This document shows, one piece after another, positions 1 through 8,513 of a stretch of 64,000 nucleotides of DNA; the stretch's first letter is position 1; each line of letters opens with the position of its first letter. A program made the position numbers and the translations under genes. The notes beneath the pieces were generated by a model. It saw only the letters and a program-made list of their open reading frames with translations, did not search any database and was not told the origin of the DNA. Location: the NCBI RefSeq assembly GCF_007183175.1, contig NZ_AP019807.1:3654001-3718000 (forward strand), in the 5' to 3' direction. The stretch comes from Microbulbifer sp. GL-2 (GTDB taxonomy: Bacteria; Pseudomonadota; Gammaproteobacteria; Pseudomonadales; Cellvibrionaceae).

Positions 1-704
1 TGCTGAAATTCACTGAATGCGGGATTATCTGTGTTGATGCTGATTATTTCATTTGCTTCGTCATCCACCCACATAGAGATTTTTTCCGGTGTCCAGGTCA
101 TACCGAATATATGGTAATCTTCAGTAAGGTTACTGCTGGATTGAAAATCTTCTATCAGATTCTTGGATTGACCGTAATCTGCTTTGCCTGTGTAATCATC
201 TGATTCGTGCCGCCAATGGAAAGCACCAGAGACTGCGGAATTTACCTTGCCAGCATTTAGAGCTTCAGCCATACCCGCTTCCAGAATATCTAGCTCACCG
301 CATGCAGGCCAGCCAGCCTGGCCGAAATCATTTCCTAGTTGCCAAAATGCTGGCCATAGACCGGATTCCAAGTCCGGCAGTTTAATACGGGCTTCAATTG
401 TGCCGTATTTATAGGACATGCGGCCGATGGATTTAAGGCGGGCAGAAGTAAATTTACCATCGGCGCCTCTCAGTGCCTGAATCACCAAGTTACCGTTTTC
501 TATATAAGCGTTATCACTGTTATCGGTATAATTTTGCAGTTCGTTGTTGCCCCAGCCGGAGTTGCCAACATCGTAAGTCCAGACTGAAGTGTCGATGCTG
601 TCACCGTCGAAGTTATCCTCCCAAACTAAAGTTTTTGAGTTTACAAGTGAAGATGCTAATGCCGCTGAAAAGGCCAGCGTAATCGCTATTTTTTGTATAA
701 GCAT
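1..704 (-). CDS. Secreted GH16 family beta-glucanase (partial, 3' end outside window)
   Basis: Probable endo-beta-glucanase (laminarinase or lichenase type) that hydrolyses beta-1,3 or mixed-linkage glucans outside the cell. The visible 234 residues begin with a signal peptide (about residues 1-23, hydrophobic core followed by SLVNSK). The GH16 catalytic motif ELDILE lies at residues 137-142, so E137 is the probable nucleophile, D139 the assisting acid and E142 the acid/base. The WEDNFDG start, the conserved GLWPAFWQLG stretch and the MTWTPEKISMWVDD strand pair are typical of the family. The start is the ATG at 704-702. The gene runs off the left edge, so any C-terminal carbohydrate-binding domain is unseen. 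The family call is firm; the exact substrate is not. Confidence 0.93.
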   Translation of the reverse strand, partial: MLIQKIAITLAFSAALASSLVNSKTLVWEDNFDGDSIDTSVWTYDVGNSGWGNNELQNYTDNSDNAYIENGNLVIQALRGADGKFTSARLKSIGRMSYKYGTIEARIKLPDLESGLWPAFWQLGNDFGQAGWPACGELDILEAGMAEALNAGKVNSAVSGAFHWRHESDDYTGKADYGQSKNLIEDFQSSSNLTEDYHIFGMTWTPEKISMWVDDEANEIISINTDNPAFSEFQ

Positions 705-1217
705 TTTTTTGTTTCTTTGTTGATTGCTAAAAGCCGGAGGAATAATAATATTCTTCAGTCTGATTCATGTAAGTCTATGGCGAGCATGAATGAGTGTGCC
801 TCTAGATCGGAGAGGTTTTTTTCCTTCGACCTGAAGGTATCTATGAGATTGTAATAGTATTATTGTTATAGTTTTGAATTTTTTCAGATGGCTTGGTCTT
901 GGTCGATAAATTAGAGAGTTGAAAAATATTCACCTCAAAATCACTTTAATAGGTTATTGGCCGCTATACATAAAGTCTATCAAAGCATTTTTTCTGTGGG
1001 GTGTAGCTAAGAGACCTTTGTCTTAATGTTGGTCCCGCTTGTCGCAAATGCTCTTAATGTTTTATGCGTTTGTGAAAAAGGGGGGCATCTGCATAGTTTG
1101 ATTGATTGGCGTTGTAGGGTGGTTTGTTTTTTTGATGTTTTATGATTTGAGTTTTTTTAAATGTCTTGGTTGGGATTGAGTGTGGTAGAAGTTGGTGTGT
1201 GTTGTTTAAAGTGAAAA
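705..1217. other. Intergenic stretch upstream of the GH16 gene
   Basis: I see no gene here. The sequence is A+T-rich with G/T-rich runs on the plus strand (about 1070-1200). It must contain the GH16 promoter reading leftwards, but I could not pick out a convincing -35/-10 pair or an operator. Confidence 0.5.
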
Positions 1218-1499
1218 TTACGAATCAGCAGAAGGCGAAGGCAGCGCAGAAGTCCTAAGTAGAGATTTTTTGTCTTCAACGATTTCTTGAAGGCATTTGT
1301 ATAGTGTGCGATAAATTTGATCGATGCGGTTTTCGATATTTTTACGGAAGTAAGTTGACCTATTGGCAGATAAAATATTCTGTAGTCGTATCACTGCTTG
1401 ATTGCCAATGTTGACGTTGGCACCGAAGCTGCTCTTTAAAAATGTTGGCTTAGTGTAACGCGCCATCAAGCTACTGCACATAATTCTCATTGCCCGCAA
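1218..1499 (-). CDS. Doubtful hypothetical protein
   Basis: A 93-residue reading frame opening with a TTG codon. It is basic, has no signal peptide or membrane segment, and shows no motif I recognise. Just upstream, another minus-strand frame (about 1440-1540) also reads like coding sequence (SHIASRYLLLEALAGNENYV) before hitting stops. The whole stretch could therefore be the worn remains of one gene rather than an intact small gene. No good ribosome binding site precedes the TTG. Treat as possible only. Confidence 0.25.
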   Translation of the reverse strand: MRAMRIMCSSLMARYTKPTFLKSSFGANVNIGNQAVIRLQNILSANRSTYFRKNIENRIDQIYRTLYKCLQEIVEDKKSLLRTSALPSPSADS

Positions 1500-1671
1500 G
1501 GGCTTCTAGTAATAGATAACGAGAAGCAATATGTGAAGAAGTAAGGCGTGGTCAATAAATGATCATTATTCATCGAGAATAATACAGGTAAAGAAAAGGA
1601 GCGTATTCTTCGAGAGTTCCCGACTTGTGCTATTTCTAAAACAGCGATAACGCAAATAATGGAGATATATT

Positions 1672-2136
1672 GTGCAGCGTCATATTAGCCCAGCAACCTT
1701 TGCTCTGGGATTTGTCTTTATTTTCCTTAATCTGGCGGCCACGTTGGGGTATGCAGTGGAGAAAGCCCCGGTTGTACCCATTTCCAACCTGGAAATACGT
1801 TTTACTGAGGCGGTGATAGTGGCTCAAGTGGAAGTTATCGGGATTCACCGGGATATTGATAGTGCCTTGTCAGAACAGGGTGTTACGGCAATTTCCGGGT
1901 ATGTCTACTCAGCAGTGCCTGGGCAGGTATGGAAGGGAGTCGTGGCGGACCAGATTACCTTTCGCCTGGGATTGGAATACTGTGATATGAAACTGGAAAA
2001 AGGAGAGAGATACCTGATCTTTGCCAGCCTGGACAGTTACGGGCGGTTACAGCTTCGCAGTTGTGATGCAGCGGTGATGGAGTCAGAGGCAGAAGAACTC
2101 CTAGCCGAACTTAGGGAATTTACCACCCAGGGCTGA
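1672..2136 (+). CDS. Secreted hypothetical protein, possible NTR/TIMP-like fold
   Basis: Function unknown. The 154-residue protein starts at a GTG preceded by GGAG at a normal distance. It has a signal peptide (hydrophobic core about residues 9-27), so it is exported. The mature part is a compact beta-rich sequence with two cysteines (in EYCDMKLEKGERY and LRSCDAA) that could form a disulfide. The pattern cysteine, then KGERYLIFASLD, then a C-terminal cysteine recalls bacterial netrin/TIMP-like domains, but this is resemblance only. It stands alone, with no operon partner within 300 bases on either side. Confidence 0.7.
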   Translation: MQRHISPATFALGFVFIFLNLAATLGYAVEKAPVVPISNLEIRFTEAVIVAQVEVIGIHRDIDSALSEQGVTAISGYVYSAVPGQVWKGVVADQITFRLGLEYCDMKLEKGERYLIFASLDSYGRLQLRSCDAAVMESEAEELLAELREFTTQG

Positions 2137-2494
2137 GGGAGCTTATCAAGCCTGTCAGTGAGGTTGTTGTTCAAAGACTGGTGAATAGAACTTCCCGTTG
2201 TAAGTCATCCTCTATTTACAGCAATCCAAACTCTCCAGGAAGAGGTCAGTTCCTTGAACTACGCCAATGCCGGGTTATTCTTATCAGTATTGGCGTCATC
2301 TTCTTTTGATCGATTTACGTTGAATTATGATTGCGCTGGCGTCAAAAGGCCTTAGGGCCAGCTATTATTGTCGCATGGATGCCATGTGAGGCGAGCCCAC
2401 ATCACCCAAAATTGTGGGCCCAAAAGCTTTAGGGCTGGACCGGCCTCGCAATAAGTGTTTTTCCTGAAACCGCTTGGGGTCGAGAGGTCGACGT
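2137..2494. other. Intergenic stretch with a small stem-loop
   Basis: No gene seen. A 7-bp inverted repeat (GCCCACA at 2395-2401 against TGTGGGC at 2413-2419) could form a hairpin without a T-run after it. Two related G+C-rich phrases, GGCCTTAGGGCCAGC near 2349 and a similar one near 2430, flank it. Confidence 0.4.
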
Positions 2495-3004
2495 ATGAAG
2501 AAGTTATTGATTCCACTGATCATTTTGTTGTTGATCATCGGATATTTTATGTCGCGGAGTGGCGAGCATAAGGCCAAAGAAGCGTATGATTCGATGAATC
2601 AGCCGAAAAGCGAGCAGATGAATGACAACTCCATGCCGGCTGATAGCGGCAGTGGTAGTGACTCCTCTTCTCCTAATGGCACCTCTACACCTCCTGATGG
2701 TATGGGTAACCCGGATACTCAGATGCCGCAGGAATCTGACCAGACTGATCCGACACCTCCGGGAGGAGGCGCTTCTTCCAGTCCTGATGTTCCTTCGGGC
2801 ACTGATCCAACCCCCACTCCTGGTGAGGCTGGTTCGGCCAGCGATAGCGATACCACTCAAATGGGCACAAATCCTGCTGGAGAAGCCGTTGAAGACACCT
2901 CAAAGGAAGCTGAACAAGCGGTGGAGGGCGCCGAAAACCCCAGCGGAACGGATACAGGCACGGATGAAGGTATGGAGAGCAATTCGGATCAGCCCCAGCG
3001 CTGA
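2495..3004 (+). CDS. Membrane-anchored acidic low-complexity protein
   Basis: No known function. The 169-residue protein starts at the ATG at 2495, preceded by GAGAGG. An N-terminal hydrophobic helix (residues 3-18, LLIPLIILLLIIGYF) is followed by a hydrophilic tail of about 145 residues. The tail is rich in Ser, Pro, Gly, Thr, Asp and Glu, with very few hydrophobic residues. The helix after a short KK start fits an uncleaved N-terminal anchor with the tail in the periplasm, where a disordered acidic linker would be expected. Nothing in the tail suggests an enzyme. The SpoIIAA-like gene follows about 50 bases on, so the two may share a transcript. Confidence 0.7.
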   Translation: MKKLLIPLIILLLIIGYFMSRSGEHKAKEAYDSMNQPKSEQMNDNSMPADSGSGSDSSSPNGTSTPPDGMGNPDTQMPQESDQTDPTPPGGGASSSPDVPSGTDPTPTPGEAGSASDSDTTQMGTNPAGEAVEDTSKEAEQAVEGAENPSGTDTGTDEGMESNSDQPQR

Positions 3005-3050
3005 TCCGGCATAAACTCAGGAGATGGATGGGTAAGGGCTGCCTGTTGAG

Positions 3051-3443
3051 GTGGCCCAAAGCTATTTTGAAAGAATGATTGAGCATAAATGGTTTCAGGG
3101 ACATAAAATCCTAGAAGTAAGGCCCAAGGGAAAGTTTACTGCGGAAGACTTCCACCAATTGGCTTCCCAGGTTGACCCGGTGATACGGGAGCAGGGCAGA
3201 ATCCAAGGGCTATTGATTGATGCACAGGATTTTGCCGGCTGGGAAAATTTTGTGGCGATGATTACTCATTTTCGTTTCGTGCATGATCACCAGAGGCATA
3301 TTCAAAGAATTGCAGTAGTGTCAGATAACCCTGTTTTGAGTTTTATGCCGCACCTGGTTTGCCATTTTATCAGCGCTGAAGTACGTCCCTTCACTTTGAG
3401 CGAAAAAAAACAGGCTCTGGAATGGTTGGAAAATCCGGGTTAG
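3051..3443 (+). CDS. SpoIIAA-like (STAS-fold) protein
   Basis: A 130-residue single-domain protein of the SpoIIAA-like family (DUF3478 type), a STAS-like alpha/beta fold whose members have no settled biochemical role. Recognisable elements are ILEVRPKGKFTAEDFHQLASQVDPVI at the N-terminus, GLLIDAQDFAGWENF in the middle and QRIAVVSDNP before the C-terminal helix. The start is uncertain: GTG at 3051 is used here, but the ATG at 3075 (giving MIEHKWFQGHKILEV) matches the usual family start as well. Rather close spacing to rsmJ suggests co-transcription. Confidence 0.8.
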   Translation: MAQSYFERMIEHKWFQGHKILEVRPKGKFTAEDFHQLASQVDPVIREQGRIQGLLIDAQDFAGWENFVAMITHFRFVHDHQRHIQRIAVVSDNPVLSFMPHLVCHFISAEVRPFTLSEKKQALEWLENPG

Positions 3444-3478
3444 CATCGCCCACCTTTTAACTGTTTTATGGAGTGCCG

Positions 3479-4282
3479 GTGAGCCCAACATTGGCCATTA
3501 TCGCGGCTGCACCTGATAATCTTGCTGTCGCGGACCAACTTTCCAGTCAGCTCGACCTCCCCTGTCTGGGAGTGTCAAACCCTACAGACATCAGCGATTT
3601 TGCCCAGGTGTTACGTTGTGGTGAACAAATACAGCTTTGCGCAACAGGACGTAAGGCTCCTGGACCTGTCGTAGTCGATTTTGTTGCGGGTACCATGGCG
3701 CACAGGCGTAAATTTGGTGGTGGCAAAGCACAGCCAGTTGCCAAGGCTGTAGGTGTTCGGCCCGGTTTCCACCCTCGTGTTTTGGATGCTACCGCTGGGC
3801 TCGGGCGCGATGCCTTTATTTTGGCATCTGTTGGCTGTGAGGTACTGATGCTAGAGCGCAATCCGGTAGTTCATCTGTTGTTGCAAGACGGTTTACGGCG
3901 CTTGCGAGAGGCGGCGGTCCTCGATCCAGAATTGGCAACGGTGGCAGAGCGCCTGTCCCTGGCCGACAGAGAAGATTCCGCCGGCAACTGGCTAGCGCAA
4001 CAGGCGGAGGAATCCTGGCCGGTTGTCTTCCTGGATCCTATGTTCCCACCGCGAGGTAAAAGTGCCAAGGTAAAGAAAGAGATGGTGGCTTTTCATCACT
4101 TGGTGGGGACTGATGATGATGCAGATGATCTTCTAGAGCCTGCTCTTAAGGCCTGCTATTACCGTACGGTGGTAAAGCGCCCCAAGTTGGCGCCACACTT
4201 GAGCGGAAGAAAACCTGCATTCGCTCTCGAAGGTAAGTCTGGACGTTTTGATATCTATACCAAGCACGGTGTGCCGGGTTAA
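3479..4282 (+). CDS. rsmJ: 16S rRNA (guanine-1516-N2)-methyltransferase RsmJ
   Basis: Uses S-adenosylmethionine to methylate N2 of G1516 in small-subunit rRNA. The AdoMet-binding motif VLDATAGLGRDAFILASVG lies near residues 101-119, followed by the acidic end of strand 2 (VLMLERNP). The catalytic-region motif VVFLDPMFPPRGKSAKVKKEM is family-specific. Length (267 residues) fits. I place the start at GTG 3479 because TATGGAG at 3467-3473 then sits at proper spacing; the in-frame GTG at 3473 overlaps that Shine-Dalgarno sequence. Housekeeping enzyme of the translation apparatus. Confidence 0.93.
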   Translation: MSPTLAIIAAAPDNLAVADQLSSQLDLPCLGVSNPTDISDFAQVLRCGEQIQLCATGRKAPGPVVVDFVAGTMAHRRKFGGGKAQPVAKAVGVRPGFHPRVLDATAGLGRDAFILASVGCEVLMLERNPVVHLLLQDGLRRLREAAVLDPELATVAERLSLADREDSAGNWLAQQAEESWPVVFLDPMFPPRGKSAKVKKEMVAFHHLVGTDDDADDLLEPALKACYYRTVVKRPKLAPHLSGRKPAFALEGKSGRFDIYTKHGVPG

Positions 4283-4994
4283 GAATCAAAATGATACAGT
4301 TCACTAGTTGACAGAAAAGACGGCCTTTGGCGCTGTGATTTGAGCTATCGCATTATTAAGCATAAAAAATAAGCAAAATACGCACTGTCATTCTCTCAGC
4401 ATGGCCACAACTCAATAGGTTGCCCTGATTGTCTTGTGAGTGCATATCCATATTTGTGCTGTGATGATGTAAAAGCTCAATAGAGTGGCCTGTTGCCTGT
4501 GAGGCGAGATGAGGGTGGACTTCAGCAACCAGGTATTCTCCAATAGAAACCTTCTCAATTACGGCACCAGGCCCCATACGACGGTCACTGTTGCTACCAG
4601 CCTGAATAAATAACCGATGTTGGCATATGAGGGGATACCGATAATTATTTTATCGGTATTTCCGCTTTGTTTCTCTTGACTGCCAAGTTGATTGCGGTAC
4701 ACAAAAGCCGGTTTCTATATCGATGGTTTCTGTATGGTTGCCGATTTAATGGTATTGAGCGGCACTAAATGCCTTAGGTAAGAAAGCCAGGGTTTCCCGG
4801 CAGAATTGCTCTCTTGGAATTTGTTCTGGTGGTGTCCTATTTCCACCGAATCTACTGGTTGTGCCCGATTCCAGGGTCTATGTTCCTGGTACCTGATGGA
4901 ACCCTGATTCTGCTTGCGCAAACCTATCTGACGTAATGGGGTAGGTAGTTTCAGCTGATTTCTGTGTCATTGGCGAATAACAAGGAGATTTGCC
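4283..4994. other. Intergenic stretch between rsmJ and glutamate decarboxylase
   Basis: No convincing gene. On the minus strand a frame from about 4630 down to 4356 reads RLFIQAGSNSDRRMGPGAV and on into a His-rich end. It looks protein-like but I cannot identify it, so it may be a gene fragment. A strong inverted repeat at 4635-4659 is listed separately. The region must hold the glutamate decarboxylase promoter. Confidence 0.5.
4635..4659. promoter_or_regulatory. 25-base inverted repeat upstream of glutamate decarboxylase
   Basis: Perfect 10-base arms, ATACCGATAA and TTATCGGTAT, separated by TTATT. With no T-run after it on either strand, it looks more like a dimeric regulator operator than a terminator. 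It lies about 335 bases upstream of the decarboxylase start, which is far for a simple operator. Its role is inference. Confidence 0.4.
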
Positions 4995-6368
4995 ATGAAA
5001 GAAAAATCCCCATTTGACATGTTCTTTGATGAGTACAATGAGGATATTCCTGAGGATCATTTCCCTCGCAATGGCATCTCCGCTTATGCCGCAGAATCGA
5101 TTGTCACCAGTGAAACCTGGTCCGATGCCAAGCCGGCCATGAATTTATCTTCATTTGTAACCACTTTTACCGAGCCAGAAGCTTTTGAAGTAGCGAAGAA
5201 ACACTATCTCAAAAACTATATCGATCACGATATGTACCCGCAATTATTCGCCATGGAGGCGAGAATGGTGCGCTGGTTGCACGAACTTTGGAATGGCCCA
5301 GAAGATGTGGAACCCTACGGTGCTGCGACTATTGGGTCCTCAGAAGCCTGCATGTTGGCAGGGCTGGCCCATAAGTGGAATTGGCGAAAACAGCGGGAGA
5401 AAGCCGGCAAGGATGCAAGCAAGCCTAACCTGGTCACTGGTGCCAATGTTCAAATTGTGTGGGAAAAATTTATGCGCTATTTCGATGTGGAACCTCGCAT
5501 CGCCCCACTTAAGCCAGGGCATTACCGCTTCACCAGTGAGCACCTGGGTGAACTGGTGGATGAAAACACAATCGCGGTAGTAGCCATTGCCGGGCAGACA
5601 TTTACCGGCGAGGATGACTCTTTTCGCGCTATCCATAAATGGTTAGATAGTTATCAGGAAAAGACCGGTCACGATATACCTATGCATATTGATGGAGCTT
5701 CCGGTGGTTTCGTTAATCCATTTTTATACCCAAACTATCACTGGGATTTCCGCTTGCCACGGGTGAAGTCAATCAATGCTTCGGGGCATAAATTTGGACT
5801 GGTGCCACCGGGTTTGGGTTGGATAATTTTTCGTGAGCGTGCCGTGTTTGATGAGGATTTAATGTTCTATGTAAATTACTTGGGTGGGGAGATGCCTACT
5901 GCCACCCTGAACTTTAGCCGCAATGCTTCCACGGTGGCCTATCAGTATTACAATTTTATTCGTCTTGGTTTTAAGGGGTACCAGGATATTATGCAACATA
6001 CCCTGGAAAATGCGCAGACTCTGCGTAGTCGATTGGTAGAGAGTGGGTACTTTGAAATTATGAATAAGACCCAGCGCATACCTGTAGTGGCTATGACCCT
6101 GAATGATAATGTTACTAACTTCAATGAATATGATATCTCGGATAAGGTGCGTGAGCGTGGCTGGGTGTTGTCAGCTTACTCGATGCCGCCTAATGCGCAG
6201 TCAGTCAATACTTTGCGTATTGTAGTACGTCCCCATCTTAATTTAAATGCTGTAAATGGACTCGCGGAGGATATCATCCATGCCTGTGACTGGCTGAAAC
6301 AACATGGTGGCAACGCTAGCCCGCCAAAACTGCATGATCCACAAAAAGTGGCGCCGAGTAAATGTTGA
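4995..6368 (+). CDS. gadB: Glutamate decarboxylase (PLP-dependent)
   Basis: Converts L-glutamate to GABA and CO2 with consumption of a proton, in the cytoplasm. The 457 residues match the length of E. coli GadA/B and align throughout. GSSEAC (114-119) belongs to the PLP phosphate region, HIDGASGGF (231-239) carries the PLP-ring aspartate, and SINASGHKFG puts the Schiff-base lysine at K266. The start ATG follows AAGGAG. E. coli-type systems pair GadB with the GadC glutamate/GABA antiporter, but no transporter lies next door, so acid resistance cannot be assumed. A role in GABA metabolism is equally possible. Confidence 0.93.
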   Translation: MKEKSPFDMFFDEYNEDIPEDHFPRNGISAYAAESIVTSETWSDAKPAMNLSSFVTTFTEPEAFEVAKKHYLKNYIDHDMYPQLFAMEARMVRWLHELWNGPEDVEPYGAATIGSSEACMLAGLAHKWNWRKQREKAGKDASKPNLVTGANVQIVWEKFMRYFDVEPRIAPLKPGHYRFTSEHLGELVDENTIAVVAIAGQTFTGEDDSFRAIHKWLDSYQEKTGHDIPMHIDGASGGFVNPFLYPNYHWDFRLPRVKSINASGHKFGLVPPGLGWIIFRERAVFDEDLMFYVNYLGGEMPTATLNFSRNASTVAYQYYNFIRLGFKGYQDIMQHTLENAQTLRSRLVESGYFEIMNKTQRIPVVAMTLNDNVTNFNEYDISDKVRERGWVLSAYSMPPNAQSVNTLRIVVRPHLNLNAVNGLAEDIIHACDWLKQHGGNASPPKLHDPQKVAPSKC

Positions 6369-6727
6369 GAATACCGTTTATCTGTTGGTGAAATCACTTT
6401 TAAAGTGTTTCATGGTTTTCTAAAAAGTTGGCGCTTGTGGCTAAAAAATTAATTGTTCAATGCCATTGATTTCCACAAGGCCGGGGTGTTTATCCTTGCC
6501 GTGTATTTTGAGTCAAGTGCTCAACTTAATTGGTGAGTTATTTAAGACCTTAAGAGCCAATCATGATCAATAATTGAGATACATTTGAATGAAGGATATG
6601 CTTTTGCTGGCTCAACTGTTATAAAGCAAATGGATTGAGATTATGCGGTTACAGTTTGTCGTGAAGTAATTGTGCATAATTTTTGTCCGGCGTCGCTTTA
6701 ATTTGTCAGTATTTTTAGAGGAAATCC
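6369..6727. other. Intergenic stretch before the Spo0M-like gene
   Basis: No gene seen; A+T-rich, with no clear hairpin terminator after the decarboxylase. The Spo0M-like gene has GAGGAAA directly upstream of its ATG, so this stretch presumably carries its promoter. Confidence 0.5.
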
Positions 6728-7471
6728 ATGTTTCAAAAGTTAAAAGCATCTTTGGGTATTGGTGCTGCAAAGGTAGATACGGTATTGGAAAACAGCAGTA
6801 TACTTCAAGGTGATGTCCTTAAAGGTAATATCCATATCGTAGGCGGAGATGTAGAGCAACAGGTTGATGCTATCAATTTGAAACTCTGCACCGAGGTAAA
6901 AATAGAAGACGATAACGGGATCAGCTATCAGCACTTTGTTCTTGATAAGATCCAGGCTCTTGAGCCATTTTTGATCAATGCAAATGAAATCAAGCAGTTC
7001 CCCTTTGAGCTTAAGTTAAATGATGAAACTCCTATTACCTCGCTCAATGCCCGTAAAAACCAGTGCCGGGTTTGGCTTGAAACGGCACTGGATATTGATT
7101 TTGCTCTGGACCCCAAAGATAGAGATCTATTACAGGTAAGGCCTTTACCTGTCGTAGAGAAAGTGATTACCGCGATAGAGCGGGGTGGATTCAACATAGT
7201 AAAAGCAGATGTTGAGAAAGGGTACCTGAGAGGAGGAAGCTTTTCTTCAAAATCTGGTTGTTATCAGGAAATTGAGTTCAAGAATACAGGGCTCCTGAGC
7301 GCCAAGGAAATTGAGCTGTCATTTGTCTTGGAAGGCGGTGTGGTTCACTGTTTGGCAGAGGTTGATCGTAAGTTCGGTTTGCGTGGCGATCAATACCATT
7401 CTTTTACTCTGGGCTATGATGCGGATGACAGAGACGTTGCCTCGGCTGTCCAATCAATTTTAGCCTTATAG
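6728..7471 (+). CDS. Spo0M-like sporulation-control/arrestin-fold protein
   Basis: A 247-residue member of the SpoOM family, an arrestin-like double beta-sandwich first named in Bacillus but widespread in non-sporulating bacteria. The start MFQKLKASLGIGAAKVDTVL, the following GDVLKGNIHIVGGDVEQQVDAI and the later FPFELKLNDETPIT are classic for the family. The C-terminal half (GCYQEIEFKN, then VLEGGVVHCLAEVDR) forms the second sandwich and an acidic tail. It is cytoplasmic by prediction, with no signal peptide. Family members are linked to stress or envelope phenotypes; the molecular partner here is unknown. Confidence 0.9.
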   Translation: MFQKLKASLGIGAAKVDTVLENSSILQGDVLKGNIHIVGGDVEQQVDAINLKLCTEVKIEDDNGISYQHFVLDKIQALEPFLINANEIKQFPFELKLNDETPITSLNARKNQCRVWLETALDIDFALDPKDRDLLQVRPLPVVEKVITAIERGGFNIVKADVEKGYLRGGSFSSKSGCYQEIEFKNTGLLSAKEIELSFVLEGGVVHCLAEVDRKFGLRGDQYHSFTLGYDADDRDVASAVQSILAL

Positions 7472-7626
7472 TTGGTGGCGTGATTCACATAGATATGTCA
7501 ATTAGCCGGTGAGTTAGTCGGGATTCATTCACGGCCTGTTTTTTTGGTGATAATGCCCTTAAAACCTTACCCACAGCAGTTCAGTAGCAGCGATTGCTGG
7601 CCATAAAATACTGTGGGTTAGCCGGG

Positions 7627-7648
7627 CGCCAGATAACGTTATCTGGCG
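7627..7648. terminator. Perfect 22-base palindrome between converging genes
   Basis: CGCCAGATAACG and its exact complement meet with no spacer, and the stem extends imperfectly outward (AGCC left, GGGCT right). It sits between the converging Spo0M-like and SDR genes, so a bidirectional transcription stop is the simplest reading. There is no T-run, so a repeat element or protein-binding site is also possible. Confidence 0.4.
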
Positions 7649-7665
7649 GGCTCTCCAATTACCGA

Positions 7666-8400
7666 TTATTCACTCAAGTCTGCAGTCACAATCGCATCCG
7701 AGAACCCTTGATATGCAGCCTCGAAAGCTTTCGCCATAGGGTCAGGAAATAGATGGAAGTCCCCATTTGCAAGTGATTCAACAATACCATTGGCTACGGT
7801 ACTGGGCGCTTCCCCCTCCTCTAATCCAGCCTGCTTTGCCATATCGGTTTCTATCGGGCCAGGGTGCACACTAAGTACTTGTACACCACGCTCCCCAAGA
7901 GTTTCACGCAGGGCCTGGGTAATTGCGTAGCTTGCGGCTTTGGATGCTGAATAGGTGCTCACATGGGGGAAAGTACGCAGGGATACAACGGAATTCATTT
8001 GTACCAGTGCGCCTTGATGTTTTTCCAGCTGGGGAGCAAAGGCCTTTGCTATCCGGACAAGCCCGAATAGGTTTACATTCAGCTCAAGTTCCAGTGCCTC
8101 TTCAACCCGGTCACTAAGCGGATCGGTTGGGGATAATACCCCGGCATTGTTTACCAGGATATCCAGGTCCTGGATCTCTGTTGCCAACGCTTTTATTCCA
8201 TTGTCATCAGTAACATCCAGCTGAACAGTAACGACTTTGTCGCCGTATTTCTGGGTGAGGTCTGTTGTTGTCTCGGTGTTGCGCACTGCCAGGTAGACTT
8301 TTTTTGCGCCCTCCTTAACAAAAGCATCCACGATGGATTTGCCAATGCCTCGATTGGCGCCAGTGACTAGTGCAACTTTGCCTTGAACGGAAATGCCCAT
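7666..8400 (-). CDS. SDR family NAD(P)-dependent oxidoreductase
   Basis: A 244-residue classical short-chain dehydrogenase/reductase, cytoplasmic. The cofactor motif TGANRGIG is near the N-terminus, followed by NNAG (in LDILVNNAGVL). The catalytic Ser-Tyr-Lys set is visible in MNSVVSL and YSASKAA, and VHPGPIETDM is the post-catalytic loop. The substrate cannot be read from sequence. The start is the ATG at 8400-8398, preceded by AGGAG; a longer frame upstream overlaps the operators and is unlikely. It is divergent from the TetR gene and shares a promoter region bearing two TetR-type palindromes, so repression by that regulator is likely. Confidence 0.92.
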   Translation of the reverse strand: MGISVQGKVALVTGANRGIGKSIVDAFVKEGAKKVYLAVRNTETTTDLTQKYGDKVVTVQLDVTDDNGIKALATEIQDLDILVNNAGVLSPTDPLSDRVEEALELELNVNLFGLVRIAKAFAPQLEKHQGALVQMNSVVSLRTFPHVSTYSASKAASYAITQALRETLGERGVQVLSVHPGPIETDMAKQAGLEEGEAPSTVANGIVESLANGDFHLFPDPMAKAFEAAYQGFSDAIVTADLSE

Positions 8401-8437
8401 CTTGATTCTCCTGTGGGTGATTAATGTATCTAATCTG

Positions 8438-8480
8438 TACCGATCGGTATAAATTGAATTGAAGTGTACCGTTCGGTACA
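8438..8480. promoter_or_regulatory. Twin TetR-type operators between SDR and tetR genes
   Basis: Two palindromes share the core TACCGWTCGGTA: 8438-8449 (TACCGATCGGTA) and 8465-8480 (TGTACCGTTCGGTACA). Their centres are about 29 bases apart, close to three helical turns. Both lie in the divergent intergenic space, so one dimeric regulator could control both genes. The sites are seen directly; assignment to the neighbouring TetR protein is inference from position and symmetry. Confidence 0.75.
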
Positions 8481-8513
8481 ATATTGTCAATGAGTTTTTG
8501 AAGAGATTTCACT

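Noticed and set aside
473..682. 69-codon plus-strand frame at the left end
   Set aside because: It lies antisense to the signal peptide and N-terminal domain of the GH16 enzyme and has a cysteine/arginine composition typical of a spurious frame.
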